DNA of 30,846 bases from an uncultured Ruminococcus sp. Lineage in GTDB: Bacteria; Bacillota; Clostridia; Oscillospirales; Ruminococcaceae. Both the position numbers and the translations under genes were made by a program. Below the pieces are notes generated by a model. The model was given only the letters and a program-made list of their open reading frames with translations. It ran no database searches and had not been told where the DNA came from. Shown here one piece after another: positions 8,351-17,500 of this stretch. The first letter of the stretch is position 1. Each line of letters begins with the position of its first letter. The stretch is taken from positions 1-30,846 of the forward strand of contig CANQCJ010000002.1 of NCBI GenBank assembly GCA_947589205.1, in the 5' to 3' direction.

Positions 8351-9550
8351 TTACGAATTTTCGAGTCCTCCGATACCGCCGTAGAGAAGCGGGAATATTC
8401 CGGCAAGACAGATTCCTATTGCAAGACCCATGATAATTATCATCAAAGGCTCGAGCAGCGAGACCAGACGCTTTACCGCGGCGTCAGCTTCTTCTTCATA
8501 GAAGTCGGCCGTCTTTTCAAGTATCTCGTCAAGCGCTCCGGATTCTTCACCAACGTATATCATAGAGGTGAACATTCCCTCGAAAATTTCCGTTTTCGTT
8601 ATGGACACCGACATAGGTGAACCCTGCTTTACCTCGTCGACTACCTGTATGAACATTTTGTCGACGTAGCTGTTTGAAAGTACCGAAGATGAACGTTCAA
8701 GTGATTCGACCATAGGTATACCGCTTGAATAGAGCGAGGAAAGCGTTCTTGCGAAGCGTCCTTCGTATATCTTTACCATAAGCGGTCCTACCGACGGCAT
8801 CTTTATCTTCAAAAGGTCAAATTTTAGCCGTATATCAGGCACTTTGAGCGCGTATCTGATAACGAGGATTATAACAACGAGTGCGATAACTAATATGTAC
8901 CACTTTTGCTTCAAAAAGTCGCTGAACTGGAACAGCGCTCTTGAAAGCGGCGGCATTTCGTCCTCGCTCATAAGTCCCGCGAACGTAGGCATTATGAACG
9001 TGAACATTCCTATAACCATTACTACGGTGAGCACGCCTAAGATTATAGGATACATCATGGCGCTTTTTACCATGTTCTGAGTCTTGTTCTGATTAGCGTA
9101 GAAGTCGCTTAGACGCTGGATAGTCACATCGAGGTTGCCCGAGGATTCTCCCGCGTCCACCATGCTTATCATGAAGTCGGGGAAGCTTCCTCCTCTGTTG
9201 AGCAGAGCTTCCGTTAAATTGCTTCCCTTGTTTACGTCCTCGTAAAGGGCGAGCCACACGGATTTCGCGTGCTTATTCTCCTCTTCCTTATACATGATGT
9301 CGAGAGCCTTAACGATCGTAAGTCCCGATGTAAGCATCGCGGCAAGCTGACGGCAGGAAAATGAAAGCTCCTTCGTCTTGAACTTGTATATACCCTCCTG
9401 CTTGTTTTTGCCGAGCGCTTCACTGGTGCTTATCAGGAACAGACCCTGCTCATAGATCTTTTCCTGTACCTGCTGCGTGTCCTCAGCCTCGATAACACCT
9501 TTTATAGTTTTACCGGTCGAGTCCTTCGCAACATAGCTGAAATTACTCAT
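8351..9550 (-). CDS. pilC: PilC, type IV pilus/type II secretion platform protein (T2SSF family)
   Basis: Predicted 399-aa polytopic membrane protein that forms the inner-membrane platform on which the assembly ATPase acts. It opens with the family signature FSYVAKDSTGKTIKG (residues 4-18). Two repeated T2SSF domains follow, each with the Gly-Glu-x-Ser-Gly signature (GESSG at 134-138, GEESG at 334-338). Membrane helices are near 166-190, 217-234 and 366-390. Length matches PilC/GspF (about 400 aa). It is the first gene after the operon promoter, with GGTGGAGGTG 11 nt before the ATG. No pilB or pilT gene precedes it, which is unusual because pilB-pilT-pilC is a common order. Confidence 0.95.
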   Translation of the reverse strand: MSNFSYVAKDSTGKTIKGVIEAEDTQQVQEKIYEQGLFLISTSEALGKNKQEGIYKFKTKELSFSCRQLAAMLTSGLTIVKALDIMYKEEENKHAKSVWLALYEDVNKGSNLTEALLNRGGSFPDFMISMVDAGESSGNLDVTIQRLSDFYANQNKTQNMVKSAMMYPIILGVLTVVMVIGMFTFIMPTFAGLMSEDEMPPLSRALFQFSDFLKQKWYILVIALVVIILVIRYALKVPDIRLKFDLLKIKMPSVGPLMVKIYEGRFARTLSSLYSSGIPMVESLERSSSVLSNSYVDKMFIQVVDEVKQGSPMSVSITKTEIFEGMFTSMIYVGEESGALDEILEKTADFYEEEADAAVKRLVSLLEPLMIIIMGLAIGICLAGIFPLLYGGIGGLENS

Positions 9551-9714
9551 AGTTGTAGTTACACCTCCACCTGTTTACACATTTTGCCAAAATGCTCGTT
9601 AAATTGCCGCCGTTCACTTATTGCTGAGCTATGTGCAAAAGCCGATAAAATGCACATACGGCGGCAAAGCGGCGGACGAGTATCCCCATCACGAAATTCT
9701 CACAAAACGTATTT
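9551..9714 (-). promoter_or_regulatory. Structured 5' leader of the pilus operon (candidate cis-regulatory RNA)
   Basis: The leader runs about 165 nt from the predicted start site to pilC. On the transcribed strand a 9-bp stem TTGCCGCCG/CGGCGGCAA (9659-9667 with 9604-9612) stacks directly on an 8-bp stem TATGTGCA/TGCACATA (9651-9658 with 9630-9637). The top loop is 13 nt and there is a 17-nt bulge on one side only (9613-9629). A weaker hairpin CATTTT/AAAATG (9580-9594) follows before the ribosome binding site. I do not recognise it as a known riboswitch class; it lacks the conserved blocks of c-di-GMP type I. Confidence 0.55.
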
Positions 9715-9720
9715 TATAAT

Positions 9721-9749
9721 ATTATAACATTTATTTTCGATTTATTCAA
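9721..9749 (-). promoter_or_regulatory. Sigma-A-type promoter of the pilus operon
   Basis: On the minus strand -35 TTGAAT (9744-9749) and -10 TATAAT (9721-9726) are separated by exactly 17 nt of A/T-rich sequence. Predicted transcription starts near 9714. This stretch and the leader fill most of the gap between pilC and the next gene. Positions 9750-9890 hold only A/T-rich sequence and one weak inverted repeat (9815-9821 with 9839-9845). Confidence 0.8.
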
Positions 9750-9890
9750 GCACTATTAAAAAATTTCTTTTCATCGCTTTTAACAAAATATATGTTCGAC
9801 TTTTATTCATCTTTACCAAAACTGACGAGACGCCGAAATTTTGGTGTTTTTTCAAAGAATTTTTTGTTAATTTGCACAAAAAACAAAGCC

Positions 9891-10439
9891 CTATTCCTCA
9901 GCCGTTTCTTTGTCTATTTTAAATATGAACGGGTGCTTTTTCTTATAGCGCGTATAGCTGAACTGATACAGCGCGAACAATACCGCGAGTATCGCCGCCA
10001 TACCGACAGCCGCGGCGGTCTTTATATCCGCGCCGAAGCCGTCCATGAGCCAGCGGCAGGGATAGTAGAGAAGATAATAAAATGTTATCCAGATGCTGTC
10101 CATGTCGTTGGGATTGTAAAGTATCACCGGCGCAAAGTATGCCGCGAGCATTAAAATAAGCGTTATCAGCACCGGTATCATATCCATGCTTTCATAAGCC
10201 GCGTGTTTTTTTCCGTCGTCGAAAAACACTCTGCCGAGCAAAAACAGCATTATCGCCGCAGCCGCGGCCGAACCGGTCACATCGTCCACCAAAAAGAGCT
10301 TGAAGCTCTCGGCGTTCGGCGGCAGAAGAGAAGCTATTACCCAGAACACCGCCTTGCCGATAACGATACCCACCGCGGCCGTGCCGTAAAGAAGCAGCAG
10401 TCTGAAGCAAAAATATTTAAAGCCCTCACTGTAATCCAT
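9891..10439 (-). CDS. Unknown multi-pass membrane protein
   Basis: Predicted 182-aa protein that I do not recognise. Four hydrophobic segments are visible (about residues 12-38, 55-72, 84-106 and 140-162). A fifth amphipathic Tyr/Trp-rich stretch (about 115-130, WITFYYLLYYPCRWL) precedes the last. The C-terminus is basic, then acidic. The ATG lies 3 nt after the stop of the upstream LUD-domain gene, so the two are almost certainly co-translated. It is the last gene of the operon. No transport or enzyme motif is seen. Confidence 0.7.
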   Translation of the reverse strand: MDYSEGFKYFCFRLLLLYGTAAVGIVIGKAVFWVIASLLPPNAESFKLFLVDDVTGSAAAAAIMLFLLGRVFFDDGKKHAAYESMDMIPVLITLILMLAAYFAPVILYNPNDMDSIWITFYYLLYYPCRWLMDGFGADIKTAAAVGMAAILAVLFALYQFSYTRYKKKHPFIFKIDKETAEE

Positions 10440-10442
10440 AAT

Positions 10443-11117
10443 TCAGAACCCCGCGTTTTCCTTTATTATAACTACCTTTATTCTGTCCGGATCTCTCTGG
10501 TATGCGCTTATAAGATAATTGCAGCATATCCGTGCGCTCGATCTGCAGCCCGCGCATATCGGCGCGTCCGCGCCTTTGGCAAGCGACACGCATTCGCCGG
10601 TCTTGGCGCAGGGGGTATCGCAGTCTAATCTCATGGTGTTCGGCGGAGCCGCCTGCGTTTTAACGCGCTTAACGGCTTCGTCAAGGTCCTTTACGATCTT
10701 GTTCGCGCCGACGACTACTATGACCTTATCCGGACCGAACGCGACAGCGGCTACGCGGTTGGAATTTCCGTCAACGTTGTAAAGCTCGCCCGTTTCGGTC
10801 ACGGCGTTAGCGGAGGTTATATAAGCGTCCGCGCTGAAGGTGTCCCGGTAGATCTGTTTTATCTCCTCGGGGGTCTGCGCCTTGCTTCTGTCGAGGAAAT
10901 TATAATCGCCGCAGCTCATAAGATCGGCTATCCCGGTCTCTTTAAGCGTAACGCTTCCGCCGCAGCTTATAGTATCGCCCTTTTTGAGCAGGCCTCTTAC
11001 TATTTCCACCGCCTGTTCAAAATTATCCGCTTTGAAGGTCTGCATATTGTTTGCCTCCAAAGCCCTTCTCGTCCGTTCGATCTTAAGATCGAGCGTTTTT
11101 TCAGCATTCTTATCCAT
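10443..11117 (-). CDS. LUD-domain (LutC/YkgG-type, DUF162) protein with C-terminal Cys cluster
   Basis: Predicted 224-aa protein of the LUD family, whose best-known members take part in lactate utilisation with Fe-S partners. Typical segments are TISCGGSVTLKETGI and DAYITSANAVTETGELYNVDGNSNRVAA, with GPDKVIVVVGANKIV further on. The C-terminal part carries many cysteines (CDTPCAKTGEC, then ICAGCRSSARICCNY), a pattern known in LUD relatives of Clostridia and suited to metal or Fe-S binding. The ATG at 11117 is preferred over the in-frame TTG at 11126, which sits too close to the AAGGAG site. It starts 22 nt after recG. No lutA or lutB neighbour is present, so a lactate role cannot be concluded. 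Confidence 0.85.
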   Translation of the reverse strand: MDKNAEKTLDLKIERTRRALEANNMQTFKADNFEQAVEIVRGLLKKGDTISCGGSVTLKETGIADLMSCGDYNFLDRSKAQTPEEIKQIYRDTFSADAYITSANAVTETGELYNVDGNSNRVAAVAFGPDKVIVVVGANKIVKDLDEAVKRVKTQAAPPNTMRLDCDTPCAKTGECVSLAKGADAPICAGCRSSARICCNYLISAYQRDPDRIKVVIIKENAGF

Positions 11118-11139
11118 TTTCTTCAACGCTCCTTTTTTA

Positions 11140-13191
11140 TTATTCGGCAGTCTGCGCTCCCTTTTTTATAAGCTCGAGCGCAAGCTCTCTCAACGCCACG
11201 TGTTCTTTCCTTTCAAGCTGCGGATCTTCCTTTATTATCCTGTCAGCCGTCGCCCTCACGAGCTTCATCTGCTCTATATCCCGCGCAAGGTCGGCGATCT
11301 TGAACGGCGGCAGTCCGTGCTGCACCGTTCCGAAAAAATCTCCCGGTCCGCGCATTTTAAGATCCTCGTCGGCTATCCTGAAGCCGTCATTCGTGCGGCA
11401 GAGTATCTTCATTCGTCTTATGCAGTCCTCCGATGTGTTGTCGGTTATGAGTATACAGCAGGACTCCCTGCCGCCGCGCCCTACTCTTCCGCGAAGCTGA
11501 TGGAGCTGCGCAAGACCGAAGCGGTCGGCGTTCTCTATTATTATAAACGCCGCGTTCGGCACGTCTACTCCGACCTCAACGACCGTGGTCGCCACAAGGA
11601 GCTGCGTTTTCCCCGATTTGAAATCGCTCATCACCCGCGTTTTCTGAGCCGCGCTCATTCTGCCGTGCAAAAGTCCGACACTGTAATCGGAGAAATCCTC
11701 CTCCGCAAGCTTTTTGGAATAGCTCTGCGCGTCGATAAGCTCTCCGCCGTTGTCGTCCACCGCCGCGCAGACTATATAACCCTGCGCACCCGCATCGAGC
11801 ATAGGCTTTACAAAAGCGAACACCCTTTCGCGCAGACTTCCCTTTACCGCGTAGGTCTTGACCGGCTTTCTTCCGTTCGGCAGCTGTTCTATCTGCGTTA
11901 TTTCCATAAAGCCGTAAAGTATCTCCGCCAAGCTCCGCGGTATCGGCGTCGCACTCATTATTATAACGTGCGGGTCGACGCCTTTTTCGCTGAGAGCCCT
12001 TCGCTGCTTTACGCCGAAGCGGTGCTGCTCGTCAGTTACGACGAGAGCCAGGCTTTTAAAGCCGACCTTTTGCGAAAACAGCGCGTGAGTGCCGACGGCT
12101 ATGTCAAATTCGCCGTTTTCTATGCCCTTTTGTATAAGCGATTTGTTTTTCGGCGTAAGCGAACCGGTCAGCAGCGCTATCCTTATCCCGGCTTTTCCGA
12201 GAACGCTTGAAAAGGTATCGTAATGCTGCTGAGCGAGTACCTCGGTGGGCGCCATAACGCACACCTGACAGCCGTTTTTTACCGCAAAATAAGCCGCCCC
12301 CATAACCGCCGCCGTCTTTCCGCAGCCGACGTCTCCCTGAATGAACCGCGTCATGCGTTCGCCGCTGCTCATTCCGTCAACGCAGTCGTTCACCGCTTTT
12401 ATCTGGTCTCCGGTAAGCTCAAACGGCATAAGGCGGGTCAGCTCTGCCATATCAAAAAGCTTTCTGTCCATTACTCGCGCCGCAAGCCGTTTTTCGTTCC
12501 TCCTGCGGTAGACAAGAGCTAACGAATAGACAAGCAGCTCGTCAAAAATAAGTCTTTTGCGCGCCTGCTCAACGCCGTAAATGCTTTTTGGAAAATGCAC
12601 GTTCTCCCATGCGTATTCCAGCGAACAGCATTGCAGCTCGTCATGTATACGGCGCGGCAGTATATCCTCCAAGCTGCCGTCGCAGACAAGCTCGAGCGCG
12701 CTTTTGACCGCTTTTCTGACCGTTCCCTGCGACAGCCCCTCGGTAAGCGGATAGACCGGCATCAGCAGGTCGGGGGTATTCGCGGGGTATATCTGCGGCG
12801 CGCTCATTTCCTTTCGCGTAAGGTTTCCGGTCATTTTCCCGTAAAGCACATAATACTCGCCCTCTTTGAGGTTTGCAAACATATATTCCTGATTATAGAA
12901 GATCAAGGTGATATCGTCCGTATCGTCGGTAAACACCGCCTTGCAGACAGTCATGCCCTTTCTTATCCTCGCGGGGGGAAGCTTCTGCACTATCCTGCCC
13001 CTTACGGCGACAGGCTCGTCGGAAAACCGAATATCCCTTATACGGTCAGGCGCGGTCAGGTCTATATAATCTCTCGGACAATATTGCAGCAGGTCGTAGA
13101 CCTCGGTTATGCCGAGCTTTTCAAAAAGCTCGGCTCTTTTCGGTCCGACGCCCTTTAGATATTTTACGTTTTTTAAAAGTCGTTTATCCAT
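11140..13191 (-). CDS. recG: ATP-dependent DNA helicase RecG
   Basis: Superfamily 2 helicase that remodels stalled replication forks and branched recombination intermediates. The N-terminal wedge/OB part opens with YLKGVGPKRAELFEKLGI. The helicase core shows Walker A GDVGCGKT (about residue 285), the DEQH box (TDEQHRFGVKQR, about 388), SATPIPRSL, and motif VI-type QLRGRVGRGG. The length (683 aa) is normal for RecG. No good ribosome binding site is visible before the ATG (only a weak GGTAA), suggesting modest translation. It sits 91 nt after dapL, separated by a fold-back repeat, and is followed closely by the LUD gene. Confidence 0.97.
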   Translation of the reverse strand: MDKRLLKNVKYLKGVGPKRAELFEKLGITEVYDLLQYCPRDYIDLTAPDRIRDIRFSDEPVAVRGRIVQKLPPARIRKGMTVCKAVFTDDTDDITLIFYNQEYMFANLKEGEYYVLYGKMTGNLTRKEMSAPQIYPANTPDLLMPVYPLTEGLSQGTVRKAVKSALELVCDGSLEDILPRRIHDELQCCSLEYAWENVHFPKSIYGVEQARKRLIFDELLVYSLALVYRRRNEKRLAARVMDRKLFDMAELTRLMPFELTGDQIKAVNDCVDGMSSGERMTRFIQGDVGCGKTAAVMGAAYFAVKNGCQVCVMAPTEVLAQQHYDTFSSVLGKAGIRIALLTGSLTPKNKSLIQKGIENGEFDIAVGTHALFSQKVGFKSLALVVTDEQHRFGVKQRRALSEKGVDPHVIIMSATPIPRSLAEILYGFMEITQIEQLPNGRKPVKTYAVKGSLRERVFAFVKPMLDAGAQGYIVCAAVDDNGGELIDAQSYSKKLAEEDFSDYSVGLLHGRMSAAQKTRVMSDFKSGKTQLLVATTVVEVGVDVPNAAFIIIENADRFGLAQLHQLRGRVGRGGRESCCILITDNTSEDCIRRMKILCRTNDGFRIADEDLKMRGPGDFFGTVQHGLPPFKIADLARDIEQMKLVRATADRIIKEDPQLERKEHVALRELALELIKKGAQTAE

Positions 13192-13216
13192 ATAAAATTA
13201 CCATTTAGAAGCTATA

Positions 13217-13275
13217 TGTAAGAGGCAAGAGTCGGAGGTTAGAAATAAGAGGTAAGAATTTTGTCTTACCCCTTA
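13217..13275. repeat. Degenerate AAGAGG-type repeat with hairpin between dapL and recG
   Basis: The stretch contains repeated purine-rich words (atgtaagaggcaagagtcgg, then ataagaggtaaga). It ends in a 12-bp imperfect stem (13246-13257 with 13264-13275, one G-T pair). It shares the word ATGTAAGAGG and the general pattern with the larger fold-back at 19826-19923, suggesting a family of dispersed intergenic elements. Confidence 0.6.
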
Positions 13276-13282
13276 ACAGTTT

Positions 13283-14485
13283 TTAGAATTTCAGCTTTTT
13301 GAAGCGTTCCATCGCTTCCTTGGTCCTCTCTGCGTCTCCGAACGCGGTAAGTCTGAACCAGCCCTCGCCGTTCTTTCCGAAGCCCGCTCCGGGTGTGCCG
13401 ACGACGTTCGCTTCTTCAAGAAGCTTGTCGAAAAATTCCCAGCTTCCCATTCCGTTGGGGCATTTGAACCAGATATACGGAGAATTTTTTCCGCCGGTAT
13501 ATTTTATGCCCATCTCGTCGAGCGCGTCCGCTATGACCTTAGCGTTGCGCTGATAGTATTTTATATTCTCGGCGGTCTGTTTAAGACCCTCCTCGCTGAA
13601 CACAGCCGCAGCCGCGCACTGTACCGGATAGGAAACGCCGTTGAATTTTGAACCCTGTCTCCTGCCCCAGAGATCTGTGAGCTTTACCATGCTGCCGTCG
13701 CCTGCTTCGGCGCAAAGCTCGTCGGGTATCACCGTATAGCCGCAGCGCATACCGGTAAATCCAGCGGTCTTTGAGAGCGAGCACATTTCGATAGCGCAGT
13801 GTCTTGCGCCCTCAACGGCGAAAATGCTCCTCGGTATCCCCTCTTCGGTGATAAACGCCTCATACGCGCTGTCGTAAATTATTATCGCGTCGTTCTTTAT
13901 CGCATAATCTATCCAAGCTTTAAGCTGCTGCTCGGTGTAGACCGAGCCTGTCGGATTGTTCGGCGAGCAAAGATAGATAAGATCCGCGTGAACGCCGCTG
14001 TCGGGCATTGCGGCAAAGCCGTTTTCCTCGTTTGAATCGGCAAAGATCACTTTTCTGCCGTTCATTCTGTTGGTGTCCACATAAACGGGATACGCCGGGT
14101 CGGTTATAAGCACCGTGTTGTCGTCTCCGAAAATATCCACGATATTTCCGCAGTCGCTCTTAGCTCCGTCGTTTACTCTTATCTCCTCCGGCTTTATATC
14201 CACGCCGAAGCTCTTGTAATATCCGCTTATCGCTTCTTTGAGAAAATCATAACCCGTTCCGCTGTCCTCATAGCCCTTGAAGGTCTCCTTGACAGCCATT
14301 TCGTCCGCGCCCTTTTTCATAGCGTCGATAACGCACCGCGCTATCGGCTGAGTTACGTCGCCTATACCCATTCTGATAATATCGGCGTCCGGGTTTGCCG
14401 CCGCAAAGGCGTTCACCTTTTTGGCGATATTGATAAACAGATAATTCTTTTCAAGCTTTAAAAAATTTTCATTCAGATGTGGCAT
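13283..14485 (-). CDS. dapL: LL-diaminopimelate aminotransferase
   Basis: PLP enzyme that converts tetrahydrodipicolinate directly to LL-diaminopimelate with glutamate as amino donor, the one-step route to lysine and peptidoglycan precursor. It opens with the DapL-typical NENFLKLEKNYLFINIAKKV. RMGIGDVTQPI and VKETFKGYEDSGTGYDFLK are family hallmarks. The Schiff-base lysine is in CSLSKTAGFTGMRCGY (Lys239). Length 400 aa against the usual 405-410. It starts 27 nt after the carB-dapF stop with GAAAGGA upstream. The product LL-DAP is the substrate of the DapF domain encoded just before it. Confidence 0.96.
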   Translation of the reverse strand: MPHLNENFLKLEKNYLFINIAKKVNAFAAANPDADIIRMGIGDVTQPIARCVIDAMKKGADEMAVKETFKGYEDSGTGYDFLKEAISGYYKSFGVDIKPEEIRVNDGAKSDCGNIVDIFGDDNTVLITDPAYPVYVDTNRMNGRKVIFADSNEENGFAAMPDSGVHADLIYLCSPNNPTGSVYTEQQLKAWIDYAIKNDAIIIYDSAYEAFITEEGIPRSIFAVEGARHCAIEMCSLSKTAGFTGMRCGYTVIPDELCAEAGDGSMVKLTDLWGRRQGSKFNGVSYPVQCAAAAVFSEEGLKQTAENIKYYQRNAKVIADALDEMGIKYTGGKNSPYIWFKCPNGMGSWEFFDKLLEEANVVGTPGAGFGKNGEGWFRLTAFGDAERTKEAMERFKKLKF

Positions 14486-14512
14486 TTTTTTCTTTTCCTT
14501 TCATTCATTATA

Positions 14513-17500
14513 TCAGATAATTACCGAACCGCCGAATACCGTAACGGCGTCTCCGGTCATATAAACGGTGTCCTCGGTAACGCGGATCTTCAGATCTCCG
14601 CCCTTGAGCTTTACGGTTATCTCGTCGTTCATCTTGCAATAGCCGTTGAGCACCGCCGCCGTTGCCGCAGCGCACGCTCCCGTTCCGCAAGCCCACGTCT
14701 CGCCGCTGCCGCGTTCCCAGACGCGCATTTTCAGCGTGTGCTCGTCAAGCACCTTGATAAATTCCGCGTTTACTCTTTCGGGGAATATCTCGTTGTATTC
14801 AAACGCCCTGCCGACCGTATCTATATCCAGCTCGTCGATGTTGCTTTCCATAAACACCACCGCGTGAGGATTTCCCATAGATACGCAGGTTATATTGTAT
14901 TTTTCACCGTTTATCTCGACCGGGCGGTCTACTATCCTGCCGTTTTCGTCAGGCTCTAAGGCTACCGGTATCTCCTTCGGCGCAAGTATCGCCCTGCCCA
15001 TGTTGACGGTAGCTCCGTTGACCTCTCCGTAATGTCTCGTGAGCTTCAGGCTTATTATTCCGCTGAGCGTTTCGATAGTCATATCGTCCTTATCGACAAG
15101 TCCGTTGTCGCGCATGAATTTTGCAACGCAGCGTATGCCGTTTCCGCACATCTTGCCCTCCGAGCCGTCAAGATTGAACATTCTCATCTTGCCGTCGGCT
15201 ATCTTGGAACGCTGTATAAGTATAACGCCGTCTCCGCCTATTCCGAAATGGCGGTCGCTCAGCGCCAACGCAAGTCCCTCGGGATTGTCTATGCGCTGAT
15301 TGAAGCAGTTGAAATAGATATAGTCGTTTCCGCAGCCCTGCATTTTGGTAAATTCAAGTCTCTGCTTTTCGCGGCGCATATTGTTTATATCTACTATTTC
15401 CGTCGATCTTTCGGTATATTTTGAACGTATCGAAGCGGCTATCGCGTTGGCGGTATCTATGGAGGTAAGGCAGGGGATATTTCTTTCCACCGTTTTTCTT
15501 CTTATCTTAACGCTGTCGCGCTGAGGACTTCTTCCCTTTGAGGAGGTCGAGATAACGTAGGATACCTTTCCGCTTTCTATGAGCGTAAGAGTATTTTCCT
15601 CCGCTTCGCCTATCTTTGCTACCGCCTCGCAGGGTATGCCGTGCTCTGCAAGCACCGCCGCCGTTCCTCGCGTAGCGTATATCCTGAAGCCGAGATCGTA
15701 GAACGCCTTAGCCGTCTGCGGTATCTCGCCCTTGTCGGTGTCTCTTACGGTAATGAGCACGCCGCCCTCAACGTTGAGCTTATATCCCGCCGCCGTAAGT
15801 CCTTTATATAACGCCTCTTCAAGGCTGCTTGCAACGGCGAGCACCTCTCCGGTGGATTTCATTTCCGGACCTAAATGGTTGTCGACGTCTATCAGCTTTT
15901 CAAACGAGAACACCGGCACCTTTACCGCAACATACGGCGAATTTCTGTAAAGACCCGTACCGTAACCCATATCTCTGAGCTTTTCGCCGAGCATACATCT
16001 TGTCGCAAGATCCACCATCGGCACTCCGGTGACTTTTGAGATATAAGGTATCGTTCTCGAAGAGCGCGGGTTTACTTCTATTACATAAAGCTCGTTTTCG
16101 TTTATCAGATACTGGATATTTACCAGTCCCATGGTCTTAAGCGACACCGCAAGCTTCTTTGAGCAGTCGATTATCCGCTCGATCAGCTCGTCCGAAACGT
16201 TCCACGCCGGATAGACCGCGATGGAATCTCCCGAATGCACTCCTGTGCGCTCTATATGCTCCATTATTCCCGGGATAAGTATATCCTCTCCGTCGCATAT
16301 AGCGTCTATCTCCAGCTCCGTACCCATAAGATACTTGTCGATAAGTATCGGATTCTCTATCTCCTGCGCCAGGATTATCGCCATGTATTCTTTTATGTCC
16401 GCGTCCGAGAACGCTATTATCATATTCTGTCCGCCGAGAACGTAGGAGGGTCTCATAAGCACCGGATAGCCTATTCTGTTAGCCACCTCGAGAGCCTCCT
16501 CGCAGGTCATTACCGTAAAGCCCTGCGGACGCTTTATTCCGTGCATTTCCAGCAGCTCGTCAAAGCGTTCTCTGTCCTCCGCCGCGTCTATCGAATCGGG
16601 AGGAGTGCCCATGATATTGACGCCGTTCGCCGCAAGGTGCTTTGTAAGCTTTATCGCCGTCTGACCGCCGAACGCCACCACCACGCCGTAAGGCTTTTCA
16701 ATGTTGATGATGTTCATAACGTCCTCGTTGGTGAGCGGTTCAAAGTAAAGTCTGTCTGCGGTGTCGAAGTCGGTCGATACCGTCTCGGGGTTGTTGTTTA
16801 CTATAACAACGTCGAACCCGTGCTGCTTTAACGCCCACACGCAGTGAACGGAAGCGTAGTCGAACTCTATGCCCTGACCTATTCTTATAGGTCCCGAGCC
16901 GAAAACTATCACCGTCTTATGACCGGTCTTGTTTTTGGCGATAAACTCCTCGGCTTCGTCCTCGGTATCGTAGGTAGAATAGAAATAAGGCGTCGCCGCG
17001 GAAAATTCCGCCGCGCAGGTGTCTACCATTTTATATACCGCCGTGAGCTTCTTTTCTATCGGCTTTCCGGTAAGGCGTTCTATCACCTTGTCGGTATAGC
17101 CTATCTTCTTGGCGGCTTCATATGTCTCAAACGAAGCGTCGCCGCCCATGAGCTTTTTCTCTATGTCGATTATCTTGGTGAGCTTGTATAAGAACCATTC
17201 GTCGATCTTGGTTATCTCGTGTATCTCGTCAACGCTCACGCCGCGCCTTAACGCCTCGTATACCACGAACAGTCTCTCGTCCGTGCAGCAGTAAAGCCTG
17301 TCGTGAAGCTCCTTGTCGCCGAACGTCTCAAATTTAGGCGAGATAAGGCAGTCGTGACCTATCTCCGCGCCGCGCACGGCTTTCATTATAGCCTGTTCAA
17401 AGGTCGTGCCTATAGCCATTACCTCTCCGGTAGCCTTCATCTGCGTACCGAGATCGCGCTTTGCATAGACGAATTTGTCGAACGGCCATTTCGGCAGCTT

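Noticed and set aside
9542..9616. Short leader peptide frame (GTG) ending on the pilC start
   Set aside because: It has no ribosome binding site and lies partly in a stem; overlap of its stop with the pilC ATG is not enough support.
9551..9667. c-di-GMP type I riboswitch upstream of pilC
   Set aside because: The leader is structured, but the conserved GCACAGGGCAAACC and GGGACGCAAAGCC-type blocks are absent.
9815..9845. Terminator for the LUD/membrane-protein operon
   Set aside because: The ACCAAAA/TTTTGGT arms are short and A/T-rich with a 17-nt loop, and the T-run is on the wrong strand for that operon.
10984..12210. Plus-strand 408-codon open frame opposite recG
   Set aside because: It lies wholly antisense to the clear RecG (and LUD) genes, has an Arg/Tyr-rich composition typical of a complement-strand shadow, and has no family resemblance.
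14507..14540. Separate promoter for dapL (TATAAT at 14507-14512 on the minus strand)
   Set aside because: No acceptable -35 box occurs 16-18 nt upstream, and the gene is well placed for read-through from carB-dapF.
15340..15379. Separate dapF gene starting at the internal ATG (15379)
   Set aside because: No ribosome binding site precedes it, the frame is continuous with CarB, and the residues up to it belong to the CarB C-terminus.
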